Part shown: in pieces, positions 23,200 through 34,853 of the stretch
Numbering within the stretch: position 1 is the stretch's first letter
Layout: every line of letters begins with the position of its first letter
Source: Notamacropus eugenii
Lineage: Eukaryota > Chordata > Mammalia > Diprotodontia > Macropodidae
Length of the DNA stretch: 64,000 nucleotides
Assembly (NCBI RefSeq): GCF_028372415.1
Contig: NC_092879.1
Location: 95,080,241-95,144,240 of the forward strand
Reading direction: 5' to 3'
Program-made: the position numbers and the translations under genes
Notes under the pieces: model-generated
Databases searched by the model: none
What the model was told of the DNA's origin: nothing
Seen by the model: only the letters and a program-made list of their open reading frames with translations

Positions 23200-23415
23200 A
23201 TCACTCAAACAAGTATCTGTTGAGCACCTACCATATGTCCAGCCTAGCCTGTTGGGGGATACAAAGAAGCATCACAAAATCTCAAGCTAGAAGAGACCTC
23301 AGATATTATCCAAACCAATACCCTTATTATACAGATCAGGAAACTAGGTCAAATTAGATTAAATGACCTGCCCAAAGGTGCCCAAGGTAGAAGCAGGATT
23401 TGAACCTAGCGTCTC
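23200..23415 (-). repeat. L2 tail followed by MIR-like fragment
   Basis: 23200-23270 has 'gttgagcacctaccatatg' (L2 tail, reverse). 23280-23415 has 'attatacagatcaggaaac' and 'gcaggatttgaacctagcg' (reverse MIR-like core). Confidence 0.6.
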
Positions 23416-23419
23416 AAGT

Positions 23420-24000
23420 TTTGTTATTATCTTTTGTTTTTACATCACCTTTCTTTCCCACAGTATTCCTCCCACTCCTGATCCAGACAGACAACTATCC
23501 TTCATAAGAAAGGATTAAGGAAAAAAAGGAGAAATTTCCACAAAAGTAAGCAATGTATCACAAAAGTCAAATGTTGTAGTATCTCATATCTATGTTTCTC
23601 CACTCCTACGAAGGAACTTGGAGGAGGTGTCTTCTCATATGTTTTTTCCTTTGGAACTAACTTTATAATTCCACAGCATTCTTTCTATTGTTTTGTTATT
23701 GGTTGGTCTTTAAATTGTTAAAGTCATAATAAATATTGTTCTTTTGGCCCTGTTCACTTCACTTCACATCAGTTCATATGAGTCTTTTCATTTTTCTCTG
23801 CATTCTTCATGTTTGTATTTCTTTGTAATAGTTCTACTAATTGTACCATTCATGTACCACAAGCTTTAGCCATCTCCCCAAGTGATGACCTTCTAGTTTA
23901 TTTCCAGTTAACTACCACCACAAAAAGTTCTGGCTTAAATATTTTGGTATGGGGGAAGTTGTTACTAAATCTTTCATTTTTTTCTACTATATAAGAATGC
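23420..24000 (-). mobile_element. L1/HAL1-type 3' fragment
   Basis: 'agttcatatgagtctttt', 'gtaccattcatgtaccac' and 'ctccccaagtgatgaccttc' parallel the 3' region of the HAL1-like element at 31343-31520 ('cagtcattcctcaaatgat'). Confidence 0.6.
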
Positions 24001-24004
24001 TCCC

Positions 24005-24145
24005 AAACCTTTCGTTTTACAGATGAAAAAACTGAGGCCCATAAAAGTAAAATGACTTGCTTAAATTCATTGGGTACTGTCAGAACCATATCTGAACCCA
24101 AATCTTCATCTCTAAATCCACGGTGCTTTTCACTCTACCTTGTTT
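24005..24145 (-). repeat. MIR-like fragment
   Basis: 'gttttacagatgaaaaaac' and 'aaatgacttgcttaaat' are reverse MIR core phrases. Confidence 0.6.
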
Positions 24146-24224
24146 CCTCTCAGTGGTTTAGGGGAAACAAGGTGTGAAACCCACATGAAGTAATTAGCAA
24201 ATAATCAAGTGCTTCTAGTGAAAT

Positions 24225-24950
24225 CATGACTCAGGGATGGAGAGGGCTGGATTGACTAGAAGCGTCAAGGGAAGGCTTCCGGGAAGAGCTGAGAAGGATG
24301 ACTAGGGTTTGAATAGACAAAAGGAAGATGGGAAGATATTTCAGGTCAGGAAAACAGTATAAGCAAAGGCAGTGAGGCAAAAATGAAAACATGGTTTGTG
24401 AACAATACAAGAATGACCTAACTGACATAGCTGTCTGTTGAGGAATAGCTGTAAATTAGGCATTAGGGTAGGGCTACGTTGTAGAGGCTGTAGAAGCTTC
24501 AAGTGCTAAGCAGAGTAGTTTGGACTTGATGTGGTAATTAGTAGAGACCCATATTAAGGCTTGTGCAGGGGAGTGACATGAAAATCCTGTACTGAGATTA
24601 TGACGGTGGTAGGTAGGATAGAGTACAGACAGGGAGACTAGTTATGAACCTATTTTAACATTCAAAGTTTGCTGAGGGGCATTTAGCTGATTTGAGTTGA
24701 TTTAGGGTGGTGGCAGTAGGAATGGAGAAGAACTAGAGATACTGCAATTCACTAAACATCAAGTGCCTACTGAGTGCCACACTGGAGAAGTGGCAAATCA
24801 CTCCAGTATTTTTGCCAAGAAAACCCCACGGACAGTGTGGTCCATAGGGTCATGAAGAGTTGGACACAATTGAATAACATGTGCGAGGCACTGTGCTAAG
24901 TACCAGGGACACAAATAAAAAGTATTACTGCAAAGTAAGGACTAGAAGAC
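24225..24950 (-). mobile_element. L2 LINE fragment(s) interrupted by a SINE tail
   Basis: Reverse L2 internal phrases ('gagtgacatgaaaatcctg', 'tagggtggtggcagtagga') run to about 24740. A reverse L2 3' terminus 'aagtgcctactgagtgcc' is then split by a SINE fragment and resumes as 'aggcactgtgctaagtacc' at about 24887. Confidence 0.65.
24780..24885 (+). repeat. Mar1-like SINE 3' tail nested in L2
   Basis: 'ggcaaatcactccagtatt', 'tttgccaagaaaacccca' and the BovB-like end 'gtcatgaagagttggacac' are present; the head is missing. Confidence 0.8.
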
Positions 24951-25915
24951 TTGTGACAGATTAGGATGTAGTCAACAAATATTTATTAAATACCAACTCT
25001 GTACATTAGGCTCAGTTTTGGAACTTGTGACTGAGTATACATGTGACTAGGAGCCTTTCCCAACATGGAAAATGGGAGAACTGGGAGTGATGCCAACTCT
25101 CCCTAAATTAATCTAATATTTCTCACAATGTGCTTGGCTTCAATTCATATTCTCTCTGGGGCAAGGGAGAGAAATGGGTTCATCAAATAACTTGTAATTT
25201 CCTCTTACCCATTTAAATTTTTTCTAAGAGCCCCTGTGCTTTTTTATTGCAACATGGCATCCCTCCATGATATCTACCATCATGACCAAGAATGGACAGC
25301 CCTTAACATCTTGTGTGTTTGTGAAGTTGGGGACTCAGCTTGGTGGCCTGTCAGCTCCCCCAGAATGTCTCGGTTGCTCTCATTTCCTCAGTCCTTGCCA
25401 CGTACCTATGATGGGAGTGATGCCAACGTTAATGAAAAGAGGATGATTTTTAACCTGTCATCATCTACTCCACTGAGAAGCTGTTCAAAACTAGAATTCT
25501 GTTGGAATTTTTCATCCTTATCAAATACTGCTTTGGAACCAACCCCACGATGCCAACACAACTCTGAGTGAGAAACAAAGAATTCAGTCAAGCAACAGGA
25601 ACTTGTTTTTGTCTGTAGCATGGCAAATGGTCCACTTATCTGTTTTTTTTTTCTCCTCCCACTGAATGATTTTCTTGACTAACTGGCCATTATATAGACA
25701 CAACCTAAGGGGATACTGGGGAAATAACACATTTGCAAACCCAGCAGTAATCCCCACAGCCCTCAGAGCAGCACCTGTGTGGTGGAAGGTGATGTATTTG
25801 GGCAGCCATCTCACCTAAGTCACGACTTCCCATGCAGGTGTTCACAGCCCTATAACAGAACAGTTCATTCACAGACATATTTTACCGACCTCTCTCTCCA
25901 CTTCCTTTTGCTATA
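24951..25915. other. Unassigned intergenic sequence
   Basis: A short L2 tail at 24972-25015 ('caacaaatatttattaaat'). The 111-codon open stretch at 25236-25571 has no recognisable motif or splice context, so I do not call it a gene. Confidence 0.5.
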
Positions 25916-26310
25916 ATCAGTCAACAAGCATTTGTTAAGCTCTTACTATGTACCAAGCAATGTGCTAAGCCCTAGGGATACATAAAAAGCAAGAACATTC
26001 CCTTCCCTCAAATAATTTACTTTCTAATGGGAAAAATACCATATGAAGCTAAACATACAAGATAGAAGTCAAAAAGATGGTCGGTATTGTTAGAAGCAAT
26101 CACACTAGCAGCTGAGCGGGCCAGAGGAGGCCTCCTGGAAGAGATTGTAATAGAGCTGAGTATTAAAGGAAGCCAGAGGTTCCAAGAATTGGTTGGAAGG
26201 GAGAACATTCCAGGCAAGGGGAATAGTCATTGCAAAGGCACAGAAATGGGAAATAGTGGGTAAGGAACAGCAGGCGGGCCAGTAGGGTACAACAAAGAGG
26301 ACTGAATGGG
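25916..26310 (-). mobile_element. L2 LINE 3' region
   Basis: 'aagcatttgttaagctctt', 'caatgtgctaagccctagg', 'aggcctcctggaagagatt' and 'attccaggcaaggggaata' are in the reverse L2 order. Confidence 0.8.
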
Positions 26311-26384
26311 AGGTGAAGTGACTTGCCCAATATCACATAACCCAGTCAGTAAGTGTCTGACTTCAGGCAACTGTTGGATCCACT

Positions 26385-26446
26385 GTGCTCTTTGTCTTTG
26401 TCTCTGTCTGTCTCTGTCTGTCTGTCTGTCTCTGTCTCTGTCTCTA

Positions 26447-26478
<32 letters not shown>

Positions 26479-26486
26479 TCTCTCTG

Positions 26487-26539
<53 letters not shown>

Positions 26540-26540
26540 G
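26385..26540. repeat. TC/TCTG pyrimidine-rich microsatellite
   Basis: About 155 bases of mixed TCTG and TC units, almost purely pyrimidine plus G on this strand. The open frames rich in Leu/Ser or Arg/Glu here are artefacts of the repeat. A reverse MIR-like piece lies just before it (26311-26380). Confidence 0.95.
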
Positions 26541-26599
26541 GTATTCTTACAGTGACTGCTTGCATATGGTCAAAGAGTAGGTACACCTCCAGGTGAGTC

Positions 26600-27960
26600 T
26601 AAATCAGGATCTCAAGGATCTGGCTGCCTCTTCTGCTTTGTATTTCTTTCCTATAGTATAGGTGACTTTTTTTTCCATTTTTAGTCCCCCTTTCAGGATC
26701 AGAAATTTTATTTTGCTTGCAATTATTTCCCTTTCAGTATTATCTTCCCTCTAACCCTTTATCTTAACTCTCCTTAATCCCCATTTGTTTCCCTGCTGAG
26801 TTTGATATATTTCTACCCCAGAGGGTTTTGAACCCTCTTTTGTCCATTTCAAATGAGGTTCATCTGCTACCTACTCCTCACTACTTCCTCTGTGTTTAGA
26901 TATTCTTTTTTTCAAGCATACAAATAACGAGAAATAGCAAGTTCCAACCCGTTATTCCTCCTTTCTACATTGGTGTATTCAAGAACAAAGGACAGACTGT
27001 AGCAACATTCTATTTATGCTCTTCTCTTTCCCCTATTAAAACCCTTGGAACAGAAAAAAATCCACCCCATAGATCCTCTGTTTTTTGTGATTTAGCTCCC
27101 TCAGTACACTTTAAAGACCTTCAAGTTCTGAAGGGATGCTTTTTTCTTTTTCCCCTATTAGAATGGTAGCATATCACCAAACAATCCCTTCAATTTGCTC
27201 TAATGAATTTACCTTTCTAGATTTCTCTTGACTCTTGTGTATCAAAGTTCCAACTCACTTCTAGACTTGTTATCAGAAACACTTAAAAGACCTCTAGTCC
27301 TCCATTATAGATCCATTTTCCTCTATAAGATTATCCTTAACTTTGTAGGGTAAGTTAATCTTGGGTGTAAGTTAATAGCTTTTGCTATTTAGAATACTGT
27401 ATTCCCAGATCTCCTCTTGTCCATAATAGAAGTTGACAAGTCTTTTGTGATTCTGGCTGTGGTTTCTTGGTACTTGAATGCCTTATTTCTGGATGTTTGT
27501 AGTATTTTTTTGAATATGGATTTTGGATATGGGACTTTTCCTTTTGGTGTTTCTTTCAGGAAGTGATCAACGAATTCTTTCTATCTTCATTTTATCTTGT
27601 GGTTCTAGTAGATGTGGGCAGTTGTCGTGTATGATTTCTTGAAATATAATATCCAGGCTTTTTTCTTTAATCATAGTTTTCAGGAAGTCCAGTGATTCTT
27701 AAATTATCTCTCCTTGACCTCTTTTCCAGAGATTTTATTTCATTTTTGCCACTTAATTTCCTTTAGGTATTAATGTAGACCTCAAGGAAGATCCATTACA
27801 GTTGTTATGAAATTATGTTCCCTTTCTTTGGAGGGATTGCTAGATCTATAGTAGAATTATATACTGCTCACAGTCTACTTTTATTTACTCATCTCTCCAT
27901 CTTTAGTTTCTAAACATTTGGGGGGGAGGGGCAGGCCCAAGTTCCACCCCCTGAAGAAGA
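26600..27960 (-). mobile_element. Older HAL1/L1-like element
   Basis: The minus strand follows the HAL1 layout. 'gaagtgatcaacgaattctt' to 'agtccagtgattcttaaat' parallels the ORF1 block at 16560-16720 and the 'aagacctctagtcctccat' region parallels 16280. The 3' T-rich start is near 26670. More decayed than the 15231-18043 copy. Confidence 0.65.
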
Positions 27961-28545
27961 CCAAAGAACTCTGTCCACTTTAGAACAGTCTACAAGTGTG
28001 TGTTCTCATTACTTATGGCAGCATCCTGCTCCAAATGCAACTCTTTCCTAGGAAATCATTGCAAAGAATGATTCCTCTGGTCTTCAAGAGAAACAGATAA
28101 ACCCCCCAAAATAAGCTGCTCATAGCAGCTCTGAAACAGACTTCCTTCTGTTGCATCAGCCAGGTGTGGAAGAATGACAAATTGCCAGATGGTATCAGAA
28201 ACTACCCTGGAGAAATACTTCCAGAGGAGGCTGGTAATGTGGCCTAGAAGACCAGGGACAGGAAAGGAAGCTCCGCTGATGAAGAGTTTCTGGGAAAGAG
28301 CAAAGTGAGCCACAGAGGTCTGAGAACAATTAGCCTATGGTTGCTAGCTGGAAGATCTTATTAAGACTTTTCTTGGAATTTTACAGACACGAATTTTGAG
28401 CTGAAAAGGTGTGGGAAATAAAGCTCTTTGGGTTGACTGTTTTCTGTCTCCCAAATTTCTCATTCTAAGTCAGGTTGAAAATAGAAACTGGATTTTGCTT
28501 ATAGTTTGAGTTTTGTTTCGTTTCATTTTTGCAAAATACTAATTG
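27961..28545. other. Unassigned intergenic sequence
   Basis: No gene or repeat recognised. Confidence 0.45.
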
Positions 28546-28549
28546 TTTT

Positions 28550-28800
28550 AATGAAATTTAATATTTAGCATTCTTTTTTTACATTTTGAGTTCCAAATTC
28601 TCTCTCTTTCTCCAGCCCCTCCTCCATCTATTGAGAACACAAGCAACATGATACCCACTCTTCTTGCAAAGTTAGTCAAAACTTTTTCCATATTAGGCAC
28701 ATTGAAAAAAAAAAAAAAGCAAGAAAAACAAAGTGGGACACTCTGCACTCTGAGTTCATCAATTCTTGCCCTGAATGTGGATAGCATACAATTCTGACTT
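28550..28800 (-). mobile_element. HAL1/L1-type 3' end fragment
   Basis: 'ttgagttccaaattctctc' followed by 'attgagaacacaagcaaca' matches the reverse 3' end also seen at 15290 and 15560. Confidence 0.6.
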
Positions 28801-28899
28801 TTAAATAAATATTTAAAACTGAAGGGATATAACCATAGGTGATAAGAATAAAATCCTTAAAGTACTTCTGACCATGATTTTAAATTCAATGTAGCAGGA

Positions 28900-29110
28900 G
28901 AAGACCTGTCATGGTATAGTGTTGACCAGAGAGGTTGCTTGGGAGCCAAAGGATCTTGGTCCCAATCCCAGCTCTTCTATCTCTTACCTGAATGACCTTG
29001 GACAAGTCCCCTCCTCTCTCTGGGCCTTAACTTCATCTTCAAAATGAAGAGCTTGGACTTTGCAATCTCTAAGTTTATTTCTAGCTCTATGGCCATGATT
29101 CTGGGATCTG
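28900..29110 (+). repeat. MIR SINE
   Basis: 'catggtatagtgttgacc', 'gaatgaccttggacaagtcc', 'tctctgggccttaacttc' and 'ttctagctctatggccatg' follow the MIR consensus order. Confidence 0.75.
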
Positions 29111-30045
29111 ACATTTGGAAGGAAATCTGAAATCTCAAAAAGAGAAAATCCAAGCTTCTTACAAAGTACAAAAGAAGCAGAAGACTAGGAATTGGGAGGG
29201 AGGGGGAATAGGCAGGTCAGAGAAAATGGGAAAGGAGCAAGCACGAACATTAGGGCTGCTAAGAAGAAACGAGAGGTCACTGAAGCATTTTTTAAATGAA
29301 CAAAAGAAGGAAGTTCAGACAAACAAGACAGCTTTGAAAGTAACAAGTAGAATTTCTTATTTTGGAGAGAAGAAAGCAAGCTGTACATAAGAGAATCATG
29401 TTTTTCACATATATAACCCTCCTGTTATATTTTTATATGAAAATGTTCTGTTTTGCTGTTCACTAAATTTAGAATTTTTAAAAAATTGTAAGTGGTTAAG
29501 CAGCATATTTCAAATTTCATCACATGCTATACTAGACTATTTTCTCCACCTTTCTAAATAGTCTGTTGATATCTGAAACTTTTAGTGACTTCAAAGATAG
29601 GAGGACTTTTGAAATCTACTTCTTAGTAGATCATGGGACAAAATAAGAGAGCTGTTAAGGACAGGTTAGTGTGCAAGGAAAATTCACAGCATATGAAATC
29701 TGCCATCCAAAACATACTCCCTTTTTTCGTGATTAAGAGAGCATATTTTTTAACTAGAACAGTAGAAACAAATATGCTAGTTTTAGATAAGAACAAAGTA
29801 GTCTCCTTTCCCCCACAAATGAGGGAATGAATCGTTATTTTTGCGGATAAGTGGCAACTAAAAAGAGAAAGCTGCTATGACAATAATACAGGCAGAAAAG
29901 AACATCATGCCATTCAGAAACAGATATGCTAGGTTTATTATTCTGTTTGTATGGTAGAGAGCTAGAACAAACCATATGGATTTGGATTATAAAATAGTAT
30001 GACCATTGTGGAAGTTTAAAAAAATCTTTGCTGAATTAAATTTCC
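29111..30045. other. Unassigned intergenic sequence
   Basis: No gene or repeat recognised. Open frames around 29115-29390 and 29633-29830 have no family motifs. Confidence 0.45.
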
Positions 30046-30054
30046 AGTAGAATA

Positions 30055-30172
30055 CATATATATATTATATATTATATTATATATTCAATGATATAATTAA
30101 TATATTAAATATATTATAAATATATGAATTTATAATAAATAAATATTATATATATATATATATAAATTCACC
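30055..30172. repeat. AT-rich low-complexity island
   Basis: About 118 bases of nearly pure A/T with many short inverted repeats and a (TA)n run at about 30149-30163. Confidence 0.9.
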
Positions 30173-30399
30173 CAAACTTCCACAAAAATTCTGCTCCGAT
30201 ATCTTGTGGTGTTGAGATGAGCCATGGTCCTAAAAGGTTACAAATGGTCTTGAAACAAAAGCTCTGACAAATCCAACAGTGCTACGCAGGTTTTGGGAAT
30301 GTGGCCAGAAATGGACTACTTTCTGCTTTCTGAGGAACTGCCTAAGGATAGAGAGACTCATCCAAAGTAGGTGAGGAATTCTTTGACCATGACAATCTG

Positions 30400-30560
30400 G
30401 CCAGACCAACCAAACAGGTATCTGTTAAGTACCTACTATGTGGCAGGTAATATTCCAGGAGCACAGAGACAACACAGAAAACTATTCCCTGCCATCTAGA
30501 GTTCACATTCTACTAGAATCTATGAAACAAATACATAAAATTCTCTTGTAATGTCCCTTT
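30400..30560 (-). mobile_element. L2 LINE 3' tail
   Basis: 'gttaagtacctactatgtg' followed by 'ttcacattctactagaatc' in reverse L2 order. Confidence 0.7.
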
Positions 30561-30764
30561 TATTTCTAAAGTGATGGTAGCAAGTGATAAAAAGGGAAAA
30601 TGTGCTGATGATACTGCTTTAACATTATCCATGGAAACATGTCATGTTAGTGGTGCTCTACATTTTAAATCTCTGTCTCGTAAACATTCTGTTGAAGGCT
30701 ATTAACCATATGAATATTGATATTCTGAATGAAAGAAACTAGAAGGCCAAAAGAAGTACTATAA

Positions 30765-31010
30765 AAGTTAATCAGTCAACAAACAATTATTAAATCCTTG
30801 CTTTGGGTCAGATATGTGTTGAGCACTGGAGTTTCAGAATAAGGCACAAAACGTGGCTCCTGTCTTCAAAGAGCTCACCTTCTGATGGGAGATACAGAAT
30901 GTAGATAATTAGGCATATATACAATACAGACAGAGTAAATCTCAGAGGAAAGACACTGGTAGATACAGGCATCAGGAAGGGCCTCTTGCCTAAAGTAAGA
31001 TTTCAACTGT
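30765..31010 (-). mobile_element. L2 LINE 3' end, left part of a split copy
   Basis: 'aatcagtcaacaaacaatta', 'aagagctcaccttctgatg' and 'agatttcaactgtc' are a reverse L2 end. The sequence resumes in register at 33300 after the HAL1-like insertion. Confidence 0.75.
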
Positions 31011-33297
31011 CTTTTTTTCCGTTAAATTTTATTTTTTTCCATCAGCAAAAATCCATTCCCCTCCAACTGAGAATAAAAGGCAAATAAACAAGTATAATCA
31101 AACAAAAGAAATTTCCTCATTGGTCCTGTATTTTAAAAAAGAAACACATATGCATGTGCACATATGTATGAACATATAGGTACACATACACATATACCCA
31201 TATGTGTATCATGCTATACTCTGAATCTTCTCTCTGTCAGGAGGTGAGAAGCATGTTTCATTATTAGTTCTCTGGAATCTCAACTAGTTATTACCCTGAT
31301 CAGAGCTCCTAAGTCTCTCAAAGTTGTTCTGTCTTTACAACATTGTTGCCATTCTTTTGCATCAGTTCATGTAAGTCTTCCCAGGTTTTTCTGACACCAT
31401 TCCCTTCATCATTTCTTACAGCACAAGGGTGTTCCATCACATTCATATGCCATAACTTGTTCAGTCATTCCTCAAATGATAGCCACTCTCTCAGATACAA
31501 TTCTTTGCCCCCTCAAAAAGAATTATAAATATTTTTGTACATCCTTAATTAGAGTGTGTGTTTGCTTAGGACTACTCCTCCCACCCCCACACACACTTGA
31601 GCTATCCTCTCTCTACTTCCCCCTTCTCCCCTTTCCCTCCTATTTCTTTGTTGAGAGAAATGTATTTCTCTACCCAACTCTGCATGTGTGGGTATGTATG
31701 TGGGTGTGGATGTGTTGCATTCTTCCCTCCTTTGGCTAGTTCAGAGTGAAGTTTCTGTCAAATGCTCCTCTCACCTTTTACTCCTTATTTGTATAGACTC
31801 CTCCTTAGACACCTCAATTATGTGAAATCATTTCCTCTAACCTTTCTTTTCCTCCTCCCCACTAGTGTGTTACTCTTTTCCCTTTCCATTCATCTTTTAA
31901 GATCATCAGAAACACAAAAGAACTACTCTGAGGCCTTCCGACTAACTGTGATCTCCAATGGTAGGGTTCAGAGGGCCACGTATTATGTGCACGTATCAGA
32001 ATGTAAGCATGTTAGCCTTCTTTAGTCCTTTATCATTGTTCATTTGTGTTCGGCTTTTTAGGTTTCTTTTAACTCCTTTGCCTGAACTTCCAAGTTCCTA
32101 TGCAGCCTTGGTCTTTTTAGCAGAAGTGCTGGCTAGTTCTCTGTCTCATTAAAAGTCAATGTTTTCCCCTATAGGATTATACTCAATTTTTCTGGTAAGT
32201 TATTCTTGACTGTAACTCTGTATCCTTTGCCTTCTGGAATATTGTGTTCCAAACTCTCTACTCCTTGCTAAATCATATGTAATTCTGACTGTAGCTCCTC
32301 AGTATTTGAATTCATTCATTCTGGCTGGCTGCAGTATCTTTTCTTTGACCTGGAAGCTCTGGATTTTGGCTAAGAATTTCCTGGGATTTCACTTTGGGGT
32401 TTCTCTCAGGAGGTAACGGGTGAGTTCTTTCTATTTTCACTTTTCCCTTTGGTTCAAGAAGATCTAGACCAGAGCTGGGGAACCTGCAGCCTCAAGGCCA
32501 CATGTGGCTCTCTAGGTCCTCAAATGTGGCTCTTTGACTGAATCCAAACTTCCCAAGCTGGGGATATGCAATAATGCTCCCAAAGTGTTCTGATCTAGGA
32601 CAAATTCTGATCACTTCTTTCCTGCTCTGAGCACTACAAGTTCCTGACCTGGCTTTGCTGCTGCTGGACTCAGTCCCCATCTTAAAATTAGAAACCCTGC
32701 TGCTTCAGAATAACATAATGTAGGTGTCCTTTTGCTCCGGGATTCCTACCCTAATTATTCCTCTGCAGGCTTCAGATTAGGTTAGAAACTAGAACTGACA
32801 CCATACTCTCCTCCTGGAGTCCAAATCACATGTCTACTGCTTGCTTCTAGACTTCCTCCTTACTCAGTCCACAGCTGAGGACCTGTGACCATTCCACACC
32901 CTGGGATACTACCCCTGGGTACAGGTCCCTTCCTTATCTCTGACCCAGAACTGCAGAATAAGCAATAAAACGGCCTGTTGGTACTCTTCCTACACCTTTC
33001 ATAAGGTTCCAGTGCCCTATATGGATTTTGGACCTTGTCTTACCCTGGGCACTACAATGACCAGCTGGTTCCTGACCAGACCCTATCCTCACTCTCCACA
33101 GACCTCTGCTTCCTTATGCCAACATCGGCTGGGAAAGTGACCTTGGAAAACTCACTCTGATTCTTTCCTTGGATATCCCCATCCTATCATGATTTTGTCT
33201 CCTACATTCTCTAGATCTGTTTGGAGAATTTATGGTGGGGAGGGGGGTAAGGCAATGGTACAGAGTATGGAGCTTGCTGTACTACTCTGTCATTTTG
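31011..33297 (-). mobile_element. Older HAL1-like element inserted in L2
   Basis: About 2.3 kb. On the minus strand the 5' end near 33297 reads 'aaaatgacagagtagtaca', the degenerate L1 'gatggcagagtag' start. Decayed ORF1 lies about 32460-32140 ('ctcaggaggtaacgggtga' region parallels 16560). The T-rich 3' end begins at 31011. No ORF2 block is seen. A hAT-like fragment is nested at about 32470. Confidence 0.7.
32470..32560. mobile_element. hAT-like non-autonomous transposon end
   Basis: 'agctggggaacctgcagcc' then 'gtggctctttgactgaatcc' matches one arm of the palindromic element at 49175-49350. Confidence 0.55.
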
Positions 33298-33490
33298 AGA
33301 GTGCCTCCCTGAACTGAGTCTTAAACAAAGTCAGGGCTGCTGAGTAGAGGTGAGGAGGGAGACCACTCCAGGTCTGGGAGAGCAGCCAGTGAAAATTTAG
33401 AATCAGAGGTAGAGAATCATATGCAAGAAACAGTAACTGTATTTGGATTGTAGATTTCATGGACAGGGAGGGTAGGGCCAAATATTGCTT
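33298..33490 (-). mobile_element. L2 LINE, right part of the split copy
   Basis: 'gaactgagtcttaaacaaag' and 'tgggagagcagccagtgaaa' continue the L2 of 30765-31010 without a gap in the consensus order. Confidence 0.7.
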
Positions 33491-34048
33491 GATGAACATC
33501 CGTAAATGTAGCATAGACATTCACAGATGATTTTCTATAACAAATCACACCTTTATAGTCATACAGCTGACTTTGCAATGTAGAAAATAGTATTTATTGA
33601 TTACAAAAACAAAAACATTTGACTTGACAGAACAAAGTGTGGCCTTAAAGAGTCTCTTTCCTCCAATGAGCTGTCTCCCATGGATGGGTTCATATTATAT
33701 GAGATCTCTTCATAGATGCAAACATAAGTTATTTTTGTCTAATGATTATCAGTAAAATAATAATAGTCTATAAAAAACCCAAATGGTTCTCACCCAGATT
33801 ACAACACACAACTGAAGGGCCAGTCCATTGAGATAATCTATCAATATAGATTTAGAATGTGAACTACAGGTGAGAAATGAACTGGATCCACAACTGAAGA
33901 GGGAGAGAATATACTGGATCATATTTGGGAAATTGTCTACTACTGTCAAAGATCTCCACCTGTTCCTGACACCAAAAACCATTTTTTTTGAATTTGTGTA
34001 TAGTGGGATACAGCTGATTATATGTGGAACAGGCTAACTAGACATGGC
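33491..34048. other. Unassigned; includes possible 3' UTR of the RPL23A retrocopy
   Basis: No gene seen. An A-run on the minus strand (33989-33982) may be the poly(A) remnant of the RPL23A copy; the intervening ~60 bases may derive from its 3' UTR. Confidence 0.4.
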
Positions 34049-34386
34049 TTAGATTATTCCAGCTTTTTTTTCTTTTCCAACATCCACAAGCATCACAGTC
34101 TGGAGAAAGGCAGACAATTTTTCTCTTCATCCTGCCAGCTCAGTGTGTTGACTTTGGACATATCAATGTCACATACCTTCTTTACAGCCTGCTTGAGCTG
34201 ATGCTTATTGGTCTTGATATCCATGATGAATCCCAAGATGGTGCTGTTCTCAGTCTTCCTCATAACTGACTCAGTGATTAAGGGGATCTTAATGACAGAG
34301 TCAATAAGGTGGTTCTTATTCAGGACATTTTTATTAGAACATGTGGGCTGCCTATGAAATCTAAGCATCTTGAGTAGCCTGAAGGG
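34049..34386 (-). pseudogene. RPL23A: RPL23A processed pseudogene, 5'-truncated and frameshifted
   Basis: The minus strand encodes a degenerate version of ribosomal protein L23a (uL23, large subunit) from about residue 44 to the C-terminus. Matching blocks include FHRQP, IKIPLITESVMRK, IMDIKTNKHQLKQAVKK and DIDMSKVNTL. Human L23a has 156 residues, so the basic N-terminal third is missing. There is no intron in the matched part, although the functional gene has introns, which indicates retroposition. A frameshift near 34103 puts the 'CDA' block out of frame, and the original TAA stop is still visible at 34051-34049. An A-run about 60 bases downstream (33982-33989 on the plus strand as T) may be the poly(A) remnant. 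It cannot encode an intact protein. Confidence 0.88.
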
Positions 34387-34393
34387 GTATGTA

Positions 34394-34398
<5 letters not shown>

Positions 34399-34442
<44 letters not shown>
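34399..34442. repeat. (GT)n microsatellite
   Basis: About 22 uninterrupted GT units, directly upstream (in minus-strand sense) of the truncated RPL23A retrocopy. Confidence 0.95.
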
Positions 34443-34444
<2 letters not shown>

Positions 34445-34544
34445 AGGGGGGACTGCTCAGGTATTCATGTTGTGGCTTTAACATGCCTTCTTTAGCCTAC
34501 AGATTTTTTAACTTTTGATTTGGAATCTTTCTTCTTTGTCTTTG

Positions 34545-34853
34545 ATGTATGTGTTTGTCCTTTGATGCCAAAGAAGACCATGCCATCAGAGAAATGATGA
34601 CATGACTTGCACTTGACTTTGTTTTGAGTGAGGGAGGGCTGTGCAGGTCACCAGCCTCACTTTCTCCTGGATCCAGTGACCAGATATTCCTCAGGATGAC
34701 TGGAGATGACCCAGGATGAGGCAATTGGGGTTAAGTGACTTGCCCAAGGTCACACAACTAGTGAGTGTCAAGTGTCTGAGGTGAGATTTCAACTCAGGTC
34801 CTCCTGACTCCTGCACTGGTGCCCTATCCACTACACCACCTAGCTGTCCTTTG
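34545..34853 (-). repeat. tRNA-headed SINE with LINE-type tail, full length
   Basis: Reverse copy of the family at 4018-4340: tail 'tttgatgccaaagaagacc' at left, 'gagggagggctgtgcaggt', and head 'ccacctagctgtcct' at right. Confidence 0.85.

Noticed and set aside
25236..25571. 111-codon plus-strand open frame as a possible gene
   Set aside because: No recognisable domain, no convincing exon boundaries, and a length expected by chance in 64 kb.
26227..26596. A 119-codon Arg/Glu-rich frame and overlapping Leu/Ser-rich frames
   Set aside because: They are produced by the TC/TCTG repeat.
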